NCBI GenBank assembly: GCA_965225935.1
Contig: CBDDCC010000024.1
Location: 496,001 to 560,000 of the forward strand
DNA length: 64,000 nucleotides
Direction of reading: 5' to 3'
Source: CALJXB01 sp965225935
GTDB lineage: Bacteria > Pseudomonadota > Alphaproteobacteria > Kiloniellales > JAKSDN01
A program made the translations under genes and the position numbers. The notes beneath the pieces were generated by a model that searched no databases, was not told where the DNA came from, and was given only the letters and a program-made list of their open reading frames with translations. This document shows positions 44,099 through 55,224 of this stretch, piece after piece. The stretch's first letter is position 1. Each line of letters opens with the position of its first letter.

Positions 44099-45697
44099 GT
44101 GCCGACAGCAGCGGGCGGCGAGGGGGCGCGATCGGGCGGCGCCCGGATGGTTCTGATCATGGCTGCGACCTGCATGGCCGTCGTGGGCTACAACACCACC
44201 GCGGTCGTCACCATCCTGCCCGTTCTCAAATCCGAATTCGATCTCACGCCGACCGCCCTGCAGTGGGTCATGGCGATCTACACGGTCGCCAGCGCGACGT
44301 TGGTGCCGATACTCAGCCGCCTCGGCGACGTCACCGGCAAGATGAAGGTCTTCTTCTTCGGCATGGTGGTCTTCGCGCTCGGGTCCTTGGCGGTCATCGT
44401 CGCGCCGGACGGCGCCGTTCTGCTCGCCGGGCGCGGCCTCCAGGGCGCTGGCGCAGCCGCGCTGTTCGGCACCTCGCTCTCCGTGCTCAATGCGGCCACG
44501 CCGGAGGACCGGCGCGCCAGCGTCATGGGCATATGGGGCGCGGTGATCGGCCTCGCCATTGGCATTGGCCCGATCGTGGGCGGCGCCTTCAACGACTATC
44601 TGAACTGGCGCGGTATCTTCATCGCCGACATCGTCCTGCTGGCGATCGCCTTTTTGATCGGCCTGCGCGTGGACAAGCGCGGCTACGTGCCGGACCAGCG
44701 CCGGCCCGGGGCTAGACTCGACTATGCGAGCTCGGTCGCGCTGGTCCTGCTGCTCGGTCCGCTCTCCTTCGCCCTCAGCAACGGCGAGAGCGGGAGCTGG
44801 GGCAGTCCGCTGACCCTGCTGCCCCTGGTGGTTGCCGTGCTGGCCGCGGTTGCCCTGGCCGTCACGGCACGCCGCGTCGACGATCCGCTGATCGAGCTGC
44901 GCTACTTCCGTCATCCGCGCTACCTCATGGCGGCCCTGGGGATGTTCGTCGCCGGCATTTCCCTGTTTTGCTTTTTCGTCTTCTTCAACATCTTCGTGCA
45001 ATCGCCTGCCGCGCTCGGCATGTCGGCTGTCGAAGCCGGCGCTGCGGTGCTGCCGCTCAGCGGGATGATGTTCGTGCTGTCCGTGACCGCGCCCCGGTAC
45101 CTGGCGCCGGTCAGCTTTCACTGGCCCATCAGCATCGGCATGGCCGCCCTGGTGACCGGCTTCCTGCTGCTGTCCTGGACGAACAACACCACGGGTTACG
45201 GCGAGATCTGGTGGAAGCTGGTCTTCCTCGGAATCGGCATGGGTCTGACCTTTTCCCTGCTGCCGCGGCTTGGGCTGCGGCTATTGCCCGAGGAGCATAC
45301 CGGCCAGGGCTCCGGCGTGATCAACACGTTCCTCTATTTCGGCGCGACGCTGGGCTCGGTGGTCGGCGGCGTGGTGCATGGCATGACGGTGCGCGCCGGA
45401 CTGTCCCAGGTGATCGCCGCTCTGCCGGCCGGCTCGACTCAACGCGACGACCTGGCGCACGCATTGACGCATGGGACGCCGAGCGAGGTGCAGCATCTGC
45501 TTGCGGGGCTCGAGCCTCCGGCCAGCATGGCCCTGGCCGACGCGCTGCGCGACATGCAGGACAATGCCTTCGACAACGCCATGCTGGTCGGCGCGGCCGG
45601 TGCGCTGATCGGAACGGTGCTGGCCCTCTGGCTGCTGCGCGGCCCGGTTCCGCCCCTGCGCAGCGCGGCCGCCCTGGTCCAGCGGAAGACGCCCTAG
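44099..45697 (+). CDS. EmrB/QacA-type multidrug efflux MFS transporter
   Basis: This protein of about 532 residues has fourteen hydrophobic segments, as in the DHA2 (14-TM) family. Motif-like stretches include ALQWVMAIYTVASATLVPIL, SRLGDVTGKMKVF (motif A) and GRGLQGAGAAALFGTSLSV. DHA2 carriers expel drugs or other hydrophobic compounds by proton antiport. GTG at 44099 with AAGGGGG five bases upstream is preferred, and ATG at 44060 has its G-run too close. It is convergent with yejF. Confidence 0.87.
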   Translation: MPTAAGGEGARSGGARMVLIMAATCMAVVGYNTTAVVTILPVLKSEFDLTPTALQWVMAIYTVASATLVPILSRLGDVTGKMKVFFFGMVVFALGSLAVIVAPDGAVLLAGRGLQGAGAAALFGTSLSVLNAATPEDRRASVMGIWGAVIGLAIGIGPIVGGAFNDYLNWRGIFIADIVLLAIAFLIGLRVDKRGYVPDQRRPGARLDYASSVALVLLLGPLSFALSNGESGSWGSPLTLLPLVVAVLAAVALAVTARRVDDPLIELRYFRHPRYLMAALGMFVAGISLFCFFVFFNIFVQSPAALGMSAVEAGAAVLPLSGMMFVLSVTAPRYLAPVSFHWPISIGMAALVTGFLLLSWTNNTTGYGEIWWKLVFLGIGMGLTFSLLPRLGLRLLPEEHTGQGSGVINTFLYFGATLGSVVGGVVHGMTVRAGLSQVIAALPAGSTQRDDLAHALTHGTPSEVQHLLAGLEPPASMALADALRDMQDNAFDNAMLVGAAGALIGTVLALWLLRGPVPPLRSAAALVQRKTP

Positions 45698-45717
45698 CAA
45701 TTCTACCGCAGCCTGTA

Positions 45718-47360
<1,643 letters not shown>

Positions 47361-47364
<4 letters not shown>

Positions 47365-48509
47365 CCTCCGCCTCCAGTCCTGGCGACCGGCGTCGGCACG
47401 GCGGTCAGGTCATCGTCGAGTCCGGGCTCCGGCGGTGCCGCCCCGGCCACCAGCTTGCGCGGATCGAAGGCGTCGCGCACCGCTTCGCCGATGAAAACCA
47501 GCAGGCTCAGCATGATGGCGATCACCATGAATCCGGTGAGCGACAGCCAGGGCGCCTGCAGGTTCGCCTTGCCCTGGGCCAGCAGCTCGCCCAGGGACGC
47601 GGACCCGGGCGGCAGGCCGAAGCCGAGGAAATCCAAAGCGGTCAGTGTCGTTACGGATCCGGACAGGATGAAGGGCAGGAAGGTGAGGGTCGCGACCATC
47701 GCATTGGGAAGGACATGGCGAAACATGATGACCGTGTTGGAGACGCCCAGCGCCCGGGCCGCCCGCACGTAGTCGAAGTTGCGCACGCGCAGGAACTCGG
47801 CGCGCACCACGCCGACCAGGCCCATCCAGGAGAACAGCAGCATGAGGCAGAGCAGCGTGAAAAAGCCCGGCGTGATGACGCTGCCCATGATGATCAGGAG
47901 ATAGAGGATCGGCAGGCCGGACCAGATCTCCATGAAGCGCTGAAACAGCAGGTCGGTCAGGCCGCCGAAGTAGCCCTGGACGGCACCGGCGATGACCCCG
48001 ATGACCGATGAGATCAACGTCAGGACCAGGCCGAACAGGACCGAGATCCGGAAGCCGTAGATCACACGCGCGACCACGTCGCGAGCCTGATCGTCGGTTC
48101 CGAGCCAATGTCGCCTATCCGGCGGTGTGGGTGCGGGTTCTGAAAGGTCGAAATCGATCGTGTTGTAGGAAAAGGGAATCAACGGCCAGACGATGAAACC
48201 CTTTTCCTCGATCAGCTCCTGGACGAAGGGATCGGTGTAATCGGCCTCCAGTTCGAACTCGCCGCCAAAGGTGGTCTCGGAGTAGGCCGTGAGGACCGGC
48301 ATATACAGTCCGCCATCGTACCAGACGACGAGCGGCCGGTCGTTGGCGATCAGCTCGGCAAAAAGCGACAGGAAGAAGATCGGCAGGAAGATCGTGAGAG
48401 ACCAGAATCCCCGCTTGTTCGCTCGGAAGTTCCTGAGACGCCGCCGGGCTATCGGGTTGAGCCGGAAGGCGCGCGCGTCCGTGGGGTGATTGGAGACGGT
48501 GCCGTGCAT
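47361..48509 (-). CDS. yejE: Peptide ABC importer permease YejE
   Basis: This 382-residue inner-membrane protein has six helices. A long periplasmic loop after the first helix and the extended cytosolic N-terminus are usual for YejE. The EAA-type loop is present (ARALGVSNTVIMFRHVLPNA). It pairs with YejB to form the pore. It starts six bases after the yejB stop and overlaps yejF. Confidence 0.92.
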
Positions 48510-48515
48510 CGTGCG

Positions 48516-49622
48516 CTAGGTTTCTCGGCTCTCGAAGTCGATCCGGGGATCGACGACCGTGTAGGTGATGTCGCCGACCAACTGCATGATCAGGCCCAGC
48601 AGGGTGAAGAAGTAGAGGGTGGCGAACATCACCGGGTAGTCGCGGTTGAGCGCCGCCTCGAAGCCGAGCAGACCGAGACCGTCGAGCGAGAATATCACCT
48701 CGATCAAGAGGGCGCCGGTGAACAGGATGCCGATGAAGGCGCTCGGGAAGCCGGCGATGACGATCAGCATGGCATTGCGGAAGACATGGCCGTAGAGCAC
48801 TCTTCGCTCGGTCAGTCCCTTGGCGCGCGCCGTGGTCACGTACTGCTGGTTGATCTGATCGAGGAAGGAGTTCTTTGTCAGCATGGTCAGGCCGGCGAAT
48901 CCACCCATCACCAAGGCAAGGACCGGGAGCACCATGTGCCAGAAGTAGTCGACGATCTGCCCGCCGAGGGACAGCTCGCTGAAGTTCTCCGACACCAAGC
49001 CGCGCAAGGGGAACCAGTCGAGATAGCGGCCGCCGGAGAAAACGACGATCAGCAGGACCGCGAATATGAAGGAGGGAATCGCATAGCCGACGATGACCAC
49101 GCCGCTGGTCCAGACGTCGAACCGGCTGCCGTCGCGCACGGCCTTGCCGACGCCCAAGGGGATCGAGATGAGGTAGACGATCAGAGTCGTCCACAGACCC
49201 AAGGAAATGGAGACCGGCATCTTCTCCAGGACCAGATCGACGACACGCCGGTCCCGGAAGTAGCTCTCGCCGAAATCGAACACTACGTAGTTGCCGATCA
49301 TCTGCAGAAAGCGCTCATGTATCGGTTTGTCAAAGCCGAACATGCGCTCGATTTCCTTGACCACCTCGGGATCGAGCCCCTGGGCGCCCCGATAGCGGCT
49401 GGAGACACTCCGCTCGCCGGCCTCCGCTTGAGGTTGCTGGACCGTGTCGCTACCGCCGCCGGAGAACCTTTCCGTCGCGCCCACGGCCTCTCCGCGCAAC
49501 TCGGCCAGCATCTGCTCCACCGGCCCGCCGGGGGCGAGCTGTACGATCGCGAAGTTGATCACCATGATTCCGAACAGCGTCGGAATGATCAGAAGCAGAC
49601 GCCTTATGATGTAGGCGAGCAT
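48516..49622 (-). CDS. yejB: Peptide ABC importer permease YejB
   Basis: This 368-residue permease starts MLAYIIRRLLLIIPTLFGIM, the classical first helix of dipeptide/oligopeptide permeases. The EAA loop is TARAKGLTERRVLYGHVFRN. A Gly/Ser-rich linker in the first periplasmic loop and the size match YejB. The ABC operon order is A-B-E-F on this strand. Confidence 0.92.
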   Translation of the reverse strand: MLAYIIRRLLLIIPTLFGIMVINFAIVQLAPGGPVEQMLAELRGEAVGATERFSGGGSDTVQQPQAEAGERSVSSRYRGAQGLDPEVVKEIERMFGFDKPIHERFLQMIGNYVVFDFGESYFRDRRVVDLVLEKMPVSISLGLWTTLIVYLISIPLGVGKAVRDGSRFDVWTSGVVIVGYAIPSFIFAVLLIVVFSGGRYLDWFPLRGLVSENFSELSLGGQIVDYFWHMVLPVLALVMGGFAGLTMLTKNSFLDQINQQYVTTARAKGLTERRVLYGHVFRNAMLIVIAGFPSAFIGILFTGALLIEVIFSLDGLGLLGFEAALNRDYPVMFATLYFFTLLGLIMQLVGDITYTVVDPRIDFESRET

Positions 49623-49676
49623 GGCTCGATGATCGCTAGGCGGTCGTCAGGGGCGCCGGTGCCCTGCGTAGCTCAG

Positions 49677-51521
49677 TTAGTTCTGGGATAGCTGTGCGGC
49701 GCGCCCTTCATCGAACCACCATGCGCCCGAGAAGCCCGCCGAATAGCGGCCGCGACGTTCGGGCATGCCGAACTTGTCCCAATAGGCGTACCAGTGCTTA
49801 TCCGGATAGTAGAGGGGCACCAGGTAGTGGTTCCAAAGCAACACGCGGTCGAGGGCCCGGTTGGTCGCCTTCAGGGTTTCCAGATCCTGGGCGGCGATGA
49901 TTTGTTCGATGAGCCGGTCCGCCACCGGGTTCTTGATGCCCATGGAGTTGGCCGACCCCCGCAGATCGGCGGCATCGGAACCGAAGTAGGAGCGCAGTTC
50001 CGGCCCCGGTGGCGGGAAGAAATTGAGACGTCCGGTGCTGATGTCGAAGTCGAACTCGTCTCCGATCACGCGCCATTGCGAGGGTTCCACCAGGCGGATC
50101 GAGGCGTCGATTCCGGCGCGCTTCATGGATTGGACGAAGGGCTCGGCCATGCGCAGCGTCGCCGGGGAGGCGGTGATGATTTGAATGGCGAGCTGTTCGC
50201 CGGTCTCCTCGTTGATCAGTTTCTTGTCCTTCAGGACCCATCCCGCTTCCTTGAATAAACTCAGTGCCTTGCGCAGGTTCTTGCGGTTGCGGCCGCTGCC
50301 GTCGCTGATGGGCGACACGAACTCCGTGGTGAGCACTTCGGGTGGAAGCTGATCCCGGAACGGCTCCAGGACGGCCAGCTCCTCCGCTGTGGGCGGGCCG
50401 GAGACGCCGAAGTCGGAGTTGGGAAAGTAGCTGTTGATGCGCTTGTACTGGCCATAGAGCAGGGTGCGTTGGATCGCTTCGAAGTCGTAGAGATGCACGA
50501 GCGCCTCGCGCACTCGCTGGTCCTTGAACTTGTCCCGGCGCAGATTGAGGAAGAAGGCCCCGATCCCGCGCGGATTGTTGTTGGGCACCTCCATCCTCAC
50601 GATTCGACCGTCTTCGACCTGAGGTACGTCATAGCCTGTGAACCAGCGCTGGACCTGGCCCTCGGAGCGGTAGTCGATCTTGCCTGCCTTGAAGGCCTCG
50701 AACTGAACCGTCGCATCCCTGTAGTAGTCGTAGCGGATCTCGTCGAAGTTGTTGAGGCCGCGATTGACCGGGAGGTCTGCGGCCCAGTAGTCGTCGACCC
50801 GCTCGTAGACCAGGTTGCGGCCAGGCTCCAAGCTCTTGAGGCGGTATGGGCCTGAACCGAGCGGCGGCTCGAGCGTGGTCTTCGAAATGTCCCGCTCGGC
50901 CCAATAGTGGCGCGGCTGAGGCGAGATGCTGGCAACGATCATCATGGGCTTCATGCTGTCGCGCGTGCGGAAGTTGAAGCGGATGCGCCGATCCGACAAG
51001 ACCTCCGCGCTCTCAACGTCCTCGTAGAACGACTTCAGGAACGGTCGCCCATGCTCCCTGATGGTGTCGAAGGTGAACTTCACGTCGCCGGCCGTGATGG
51101 GCACGCCGTCGTGGAAGCGCGCCTCGGGGCGAATCGTGAAGATCGCCCAGCTCTTGTCCGCTGGATACTCGACGCTCTCCGCCACCAGCCCATAGGCGCT
51201 GACGAGCTCGTCGGCCGAGCCGACCATGAGGCTGTCGTAGATCAGGCCGATGGAACTCGGAAAGTCGCCTTTGAGGATGTATGGGTTGAGGGTGTCGAAA
51301 GACCCGAAGGAGCCGAGCACGATCTTCCCCCCCTTCGGGGCGTCCGGATTGGCGTAGGGCCAGTGCTCCATGGTCTCGTCGTAGAGCGGTTCGCCGAACT
51401 CCGCGATGGCCCAGGACTTGGTGACGCCCTCCTCGGCGGCGGCGAGAGCGGGCGCGAAGGCCGCGAGGCACGAGAAGGCGAACCAAAGTCGCCTGAGAGA
51501 CGAGAGGCTGTGGATCATCAT
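49677..51521 (-). CDS. yejA: Peptide ABC importer periplasmic binding protein YejA
   Basis: The 614-residue family-5 solute-binding protein has a signal peptide (FAFSCLAAFAPALAAAEE). Typical sequence includes ATG-adjacent PLYDETMEHWPYANPDAPKG and the binding-protein signature RFHDGVPITAGDVKFTF. It binds peptides for YejBEF, including microcin C in known homologues. Two adjacent ATGs (51521 and 51518) are possible. It is the first gene of the operon. Confidence 0.92.
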   Translation of the reverse strand: MMIHSLSSLRRLWFAFSCLAAFAPALAAAEEGVTKSWAIAEFGEPLYDETMEHWPYANPDAPKGGKIVLGSFGSFDTLNPYILKGDFPSSIGLIYDSLMVGSADELVSAYGLVAESVEYPADKSWAIFTIRPEARFHDGVPITAGDVKFTFDTIREHGRPFLKSFYEDVESAEVLSDRRIRFNFRTRDSMKPMMIVASISPQPRHYWAERDISKTTLEPPLGSGPYRLKSLEPGRNLVYERVDDYWAADLPVNRGLNNFDEIRYDYYRDATVQFEAFKAGKIDYRSEGQVQRWFTGYDVPQVEDGRIVRMEVPNNNPRGIGAFFLNLRRDKFKDQRVREALVHLYDFEAIQRTLLYGQYKRINSYFPNSDFGVSGPPTAEELAVLEPFRDQLPPEVLTTEFVSPISDGSGRNRKNLRKALSLFKEAGWVLKDKKLINEETGEQLAIQIITASPATLRMAEPFVQSMKRAGIDASIRLVEPSQWRVIGDEFDFDISTGRLNFFPPPGPELRSYFGSDAADLRGSANSMGIKNPVADRLIEQIIAAQDLETLKATNRALDRVLLWNHYLVPLYYPDKHWYAYWDKFGMPERRGRYSAGFSGAWWFDEGRAAQLSQN

Positions 51522-51838
51522 GGCGCGCAGTTCCGTTTGGCCGGCGACCTTGGCTTGGGGCGGCGAGGCCGGAGTTCGACGTTCGTAGGGCGGGAGTTGC
51601 ACGCTCCCGCACCGCGTGAGGCACGATCTGGCTGATGGCGGCAGCCGGGTCTGAAGAAAGACGATGACAAACTGGCAACCTTGAAGCGGCTTGTGGTCCT
51701 CAAGAAAGGTCCCGAATTACTAACACTTCGTTAACCATTTGGCTGTTTCAGGCCCGCGGTCGTCCAAGACCTTCTGCTGATTTAGGCCTCCCTCATCGCT
51801 TGGCAAGGAACCTTACCGCGAGTTCATCCACCACCCAC
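51522..51838. other. Promoter region of yejABEF
   Basis: No gene was found. A+T-rich sequence with GTTAACGAAG (minus strand, near 51730) is the probable promoter area. No binding site could be assigned. Confidence 0.4.
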
Positions 51839-52639
51839 TCACGTTTGAGCGAGTAGCTCCAGGACCTTTTCGTGCAGCTCGGGAGTCGCGGCCGCTAGGG
51901 TGCGGCCGTCGGTCTCGAGGCCGAGAGGAGCTCCTCGCCAGTCGCTGATGACGCCGCCGGCGCCCTCGACCACCGGCACGTGGGAGAGGAAGTCATAGGC
52001 GTCCATGTCGGCCTCGATCACCAGGTCCGCGTGGCCCGAGGCCAGCAGGCCGTAGGCGTAGCACTCGCCACCGTAGAGAATCATGCGTGTGGCGTCCCGT
52101 ACTCGTGCGAAGGCCGCCTCGTCGGGACCTTCGAACATCTCCGGCGCGGTGGTGTAGAAGGCGGCCCGCTCGGGCCCGGGGCAGGCCCGGCAGTGGGCGA
52201 CGCGGGTCCCGCGCCGGTCGTGGTGCAGGGTCGGCCGCCCGGCGGCCCCGACCCAGCGCTCGTTCAGCTCGGGCATGTCGATGATCCCCAGGATCGGCCG
52301 GCCCTCGCGCAGGAGCGCGATCAGGGTGCCGAACTGGGCATGGCCGGTGGCGAAGCGCTTGGTCCCGTCGATGGGATCGAGCACCCAGACGTGGTCCGCA
52401 TCGGCGCGCTCGGCGCCATGCTCCTCGCCGATCATGCCGTGGGCGGGAAAGGCCTCGGCGATCAGCGCCCTGAGCGCGGTTTCGGTCTCCCGGTCGGCGA
52501 CGGTGACGGGCGTGCGGTCGGGCTTGTCCTCGACCGTGAGCGCGCTGCGAAAGTAACGCGAGGTGATCTCCCGCGCGCGCTCGGCCAGGCGCTCGGCCAG
52601 CGCGACGAAGGCCTCGGGGCAGTCGTTGGTATCGCTCAC
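51839..52639 (-). CDS. hisN: Inositol-monophosphatase family / histidinol-phosphatase
   Basis: The 266-residue protein carries the IMP-family metal site: Glu72/Glu73 (GEEHG), Asp88, Ile90 and Asp91 in LDPIDGTKRF, and Asp in MDAYDFLSHVPVVEGAGG. Sequence pattern and length resemble HisN, the histidinol-phosphate phosphatase of alphaproteobacteria, rather than SuhB. The GTG start at 52639 is inferred. It is adjacent to cytochrome c and kdsB, a frequent order in Rhodospirillales. Confidence 0.82.
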   Translation of the reverse strand: MSDTNDCPEAFVALAERLAERAREITSRYFRSALTVEDKPDRTPVTVADRETETALRALIAEAFPAHGMIGEEHGAERADADHVWVLDPIDGTKRFATGHAQFGTLIALLREGRPILGIIDMPELNERWVGAAGRPTLHHDRRGTRVAHCRACPGPERAAFYTTAPEMFEGPDEAAFARVRDATRMILYGGECYAYGLLASGHADLVIEADMDAYDFLSHVPVVEGAGGVISDWRGAPLGLETDGRTLAAATPELHEKVLELLAQT

Positions 52640-52691
52640 GGCTTGGCCCCGCGGCGCGGTGGGCGGAGGTCCCGGCCGGGGCAGACGCGGC

Positions 52692-53237
52692 CTATTGCGC
52701 CTCGGGCAGCGGCGCCGGGCTGTCGCTGAGGGACCTCATGTAGGCCAGGATGTTGGCCCGGTCCTGGATCTTCTTGAGGCCGGCGAAGGTCATCTTGGTG
52801 CCGGGGGCGTAGTCCTTGGGCCTCTTCAGGAACTCGTTGAGGTCGTGGTAGGTCCACTGCTGGCCGGACATGCCGGCCATCGCGGCCGAGAAGCTGAAGC
52901 CCTCCGTGCTTCCGATCGGGCGGTTCACCACGTTCCAGAGGTTGGGGCCGATCCTGTGGGCGCCGCCCTGGTCGAAGGTGTGGCAGGAGGTGCACTTCTT
53001 CGCCACCTTCTCGCCGGCCGCCGCGTCGGCCTCCTGCAGCATGCCGGCCACGTCGTCGATCTCCTCGACCGCCGCGACCTCCGCCTCCTCGCCGCTGGTA
53101 TCGCCCGCCACCACGTAGACGGGCTGCTCCAGCTTCTGCGGATGGGTCACCAGCTCGGCCAGGAAGGCGCTCATGCTGGCGACCACGCCGACCGTCAGCA
53201 CGGCCGCGACAATCTTGTTGATCTCAAGGGTGGACAT
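52692..53237 (-). CDS. Membrane-anchored cytochrome c (CycM-like)
   Basis: The 181-residue protein has an N-terminal transmembrane anchor (VAAVLTVGVVASMSAFLAELV), an acidic linker and a class I cytochrome c domain with the heme site CTSCH (Cys82, Cys85, His86). The probable axial Met149 is in GTKMTFAG. Such proteins pass electrons from the bc1 complex to a terminal oxidase. Its position between hisN and kdsB is conserved in many alphaproteobacteria. Confidence 0.9.
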   Translation of the reverse strand: MSTLEINKIVAAVLTVGVVASMSAFLAELVTHPQKLEQPVYVVAGDTSGEEAEVAAVEEIDDVAGMLQEADAAAGEKVAKKCTSCHTFDQGGAHRIGPNLWNVVNRPIGSTEGFSFSAAMAGMSGQQWTYHDLNEFLKRPKDYAPGTKMTFAGLKKIQDRANILAYMRSLSDSPAPLPEAQ

Positions 53238-53460
53238 GCGGCGTTCCCCCGTGGCCTTGACTCGACGCGGGACAATAACGGGCCGCAGGGGCGCGTTCAA
53301 TAGCGGCCGCGCGGCAAAGAGGGCGCCACAAAAGCGTTTTTCGCTCCGGCCCGCCGCGTCTATGCTGCCGTCCGGCTTGCAGGCGCCCGGCGAGGGCCTC
53401 AAGGCCGCGGAACAACGTGGAAAACGAGAGGGTTCCCATGACGGCTTGGAGGGCGCGGCG

Positions 53461-54246
53461 ATGACCGGAGCGGCCTCCGGGGGCGCGGCGCCGCGCCGGC
53501 CCGTCGTCGCCATTCCGGCGCGCCTCGCCTCGACCCGGCTGCCGGACAAGCCGCTTGCCGACATCCACGGCGAGCCCATGATCGTCCACGTTTGGCGGCG
53601 TGCCATGGAGGCGGACCTGGGCCCGGTGGTGGTCGCCTGCCAGGAGGAGGAGATCGCAGCGGCGGTGCGCGAGGCGGGCGGCCAGGCCCTGGTGAGTGAG
53701 GGCGAGCACGCCTCCGGCTCGGACCGCATCTTCGAGGCGGTCGAGCGTCTCGACCCCGACGGGGCCCACGACGCGGTCATCAACGTCCAGGGCGACCTGC
53801 CCACCATCGAGCCCCGGGCGGTGCGCGCGGCCCTGGCGCCGCTCGCCGAGGCGGCGGTCGACATCGGCACCCTGGTGGCCAAGATCGTCGACCCATCCGA
53901 GCGCCGGGATACCAACGTCAACAAGGTGGCGACGCTCGTGAGTCCCGAGCGGCCGATCGGCCGCGCCCTCTACTTCAGCCGCTCGCCCATCCCCTGGCCC
54001 GGACCGGACGACGACCTGCCGCTCTACCACCATATCGGGCTCTACGCCTATCGGCGGCCGGCGCTCGCGCGCTTCGTCGCCCTGCCGCCCTCGCCCCTGG
54101 AAATCCGCGAGAAACTCGAACAATTGCGGGCGCTGGAGGCCGGCATGCGCATCGACGTGGCGCTCGTTGACACGGTTCCCCTCGGTGTCGATACTCCCGG
54201 CGACCTGGCGCGCGCCCGGGCGGCTCTGGCGCCTCCTGGCTCCTAG
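53461..54246 (+). CDS. kdsB: 3-deoxy-manno-octulosonate cytidylyltransferase
   Basis: This 261-residue protein carries the KdsB signatures IPARLASTRLPDKPLADI (CTP-binding loop), INVQGDLPTI (the family normally has NVQGDEP) and the YYFSRSPIPW-type ALYFSRSPIP stretch. KdsB activates Kdo for lipopolysaccharide core synthesis. The ATG at 53461 is nine bases after GGAGGG. The frame extends upstream to 53173 without support. Confidence 0.92.
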   Translation: MTGAASGGAAPRRPVVAIPARLASTRLPDKPLADIHGEPMIVHVWRRAMEADLGPVVVACQEEEIAAAVREAGGQALVSEGEHASGSDRIFEAVERLDPDGAHDAVINVQGDLPTIEPRAVRAALAPLAEAAVDIGTLVAKIVDPSERRDTNVNKVATLVSPERPIGRALYFSRSPIPWPGPDDDLPLYHHIGLYAYRRPALARFVALPPSPLEIREKLEQLRALEAGMRIDVALVDTVPLGVDTPGDLARARAALAPPGS

Positions 54247-54321
54247 CGTGGAAGACGGTCCGGGACCCGGGCCCGCCGCTCCACCCATTCGACACTCACT
54301 GATTCGACACCCTTGGCGAGC

Positions 54322-55194
54322 ATGAGCGCAGCACACGACAAGTCGAACGTGATCGCCTTCCAGGGCGTGCCGGGGGCCTATTCCGACATGGCCTGCCGGG
54401 CGGCGCACCCTGACATGACCACGCTGCCCTGCAAGACCTTCGAGGATACCTTCGCCGCGGTGCGCGACGGCCGGGCACGGCTCGCCATGATCCCGATCGA
54501 GAACTCCAGCGCCGGCCGGGTGGCCGATATCCACCATCTGCTGCCGGACTCGGGCCTCCACATCATCGCCGAGCACTTCCAGGTGGTGCACCACCAGTTG
54601 CTCGGGGCCAGGGGATCCAGCCTCGAGAGCGTGCGCGTGGTGCGCAGCCACGTGCAGGCGCTCTCCCAGTGCCGCGAGTTCATCCGCGCTCACGGCCTCG
54701 ACGCCGTGGCCCACGCGGACACGGCCGGCGCGGCGGCGGAGGTCGCCAAGCTGAACGATCCGAGCCAGGCGGCCGTCGCCTCGGCGCTGGCCGCCGAGCT
54801 GCACGGGCTGAAGATCCTGAAGCGCGACGTGCACGACGAGGCCCACAACACCACGCGATTCCTCATCATGGCCGAGGAGCCGATCGACCCGGAGCCCCAC
54901 GACGGCCCGGTGATCACCAGCTTCGTGTTCCGGGTGCGCAGCGTGCCCGCCGCCCTCTACAAGGCCCTCGGCGGCTTCGCGACCAACGGCGTCAACATCA
55001 CCAAGCTGGAGAGCTACATCATCGACGGCAGCTTCACGGTGGCCCAGTTCTACGCCGACGTGGAAGGCCACCCGGACCACCGGCTGGTGCGCCTCGCCTT
55101 GGAGGAGCTGGGCTTCTTCTCCCGCGAGGTGAAGATCCTCGGCGTCTATCCCGCTTCCCACTTCCGCGAGAGCGGCGGGGAGGAGGATTCCTGA
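54322..55194 (+). CDS. pheA: Prephenate dehydratase
   Basis: The 290-residue monofunctional enzyme has a prephenate dehydratase domain with GVPGAYSDMA near the start and the catalytic TRF in NTTRFLIM. A C-terminal ACT domain (SFVFRVRSVPAALYKALGGF, then ITKLESYIIDGSF) binds phenylalanine for feedback inhibition. It converts prephenate to phenylpyruvate. The ATG at 54322 is preferred to a TTG at 54313. It follows kdsB closely. Confidence 0.93.
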   Translation: MSAAHDKSNVIAFQGVPGAYSDMACRAAHPDMTTLPCKTFEDTFAAVRDGRARLAMIPIENSSAGRVADIHHLLPDSGLHIIAEHFQVVHHQLLGARGSSLESVRVVRSHVQALSQCREFIRAHGLDAVAHADTAGAAAEVAKLNDPSQAAVASALAAELHGLKILKRDVHDEAHNTTRFLIMAEEPIDPEPHDGPVITSFVFRVRSVPAALYKALGGFATNGVNITKLESYIIDGSFTVAQFYADVEGHPDHRLVRLALEELGFFSREVKILGVYPASHFRESGGEEDS

Positions 55195-55224
55195 CTTGAG
55201 CCCGGTCTGCGGGACCGTTGCCGG

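Noticed and set aside
49656..49680. Short sequence resembling a tRNA D-arm (GCGTAGCTCAGTTAG)
   Set aside because: The rest of a tRNA cloverleaf is missing, and the stretch overlaps the end of yejA.
53224..55161. 645-codon frame antisense to kdsB and pheA
   Set aside because: It is a shadow of two well-supported genes on the other strand.
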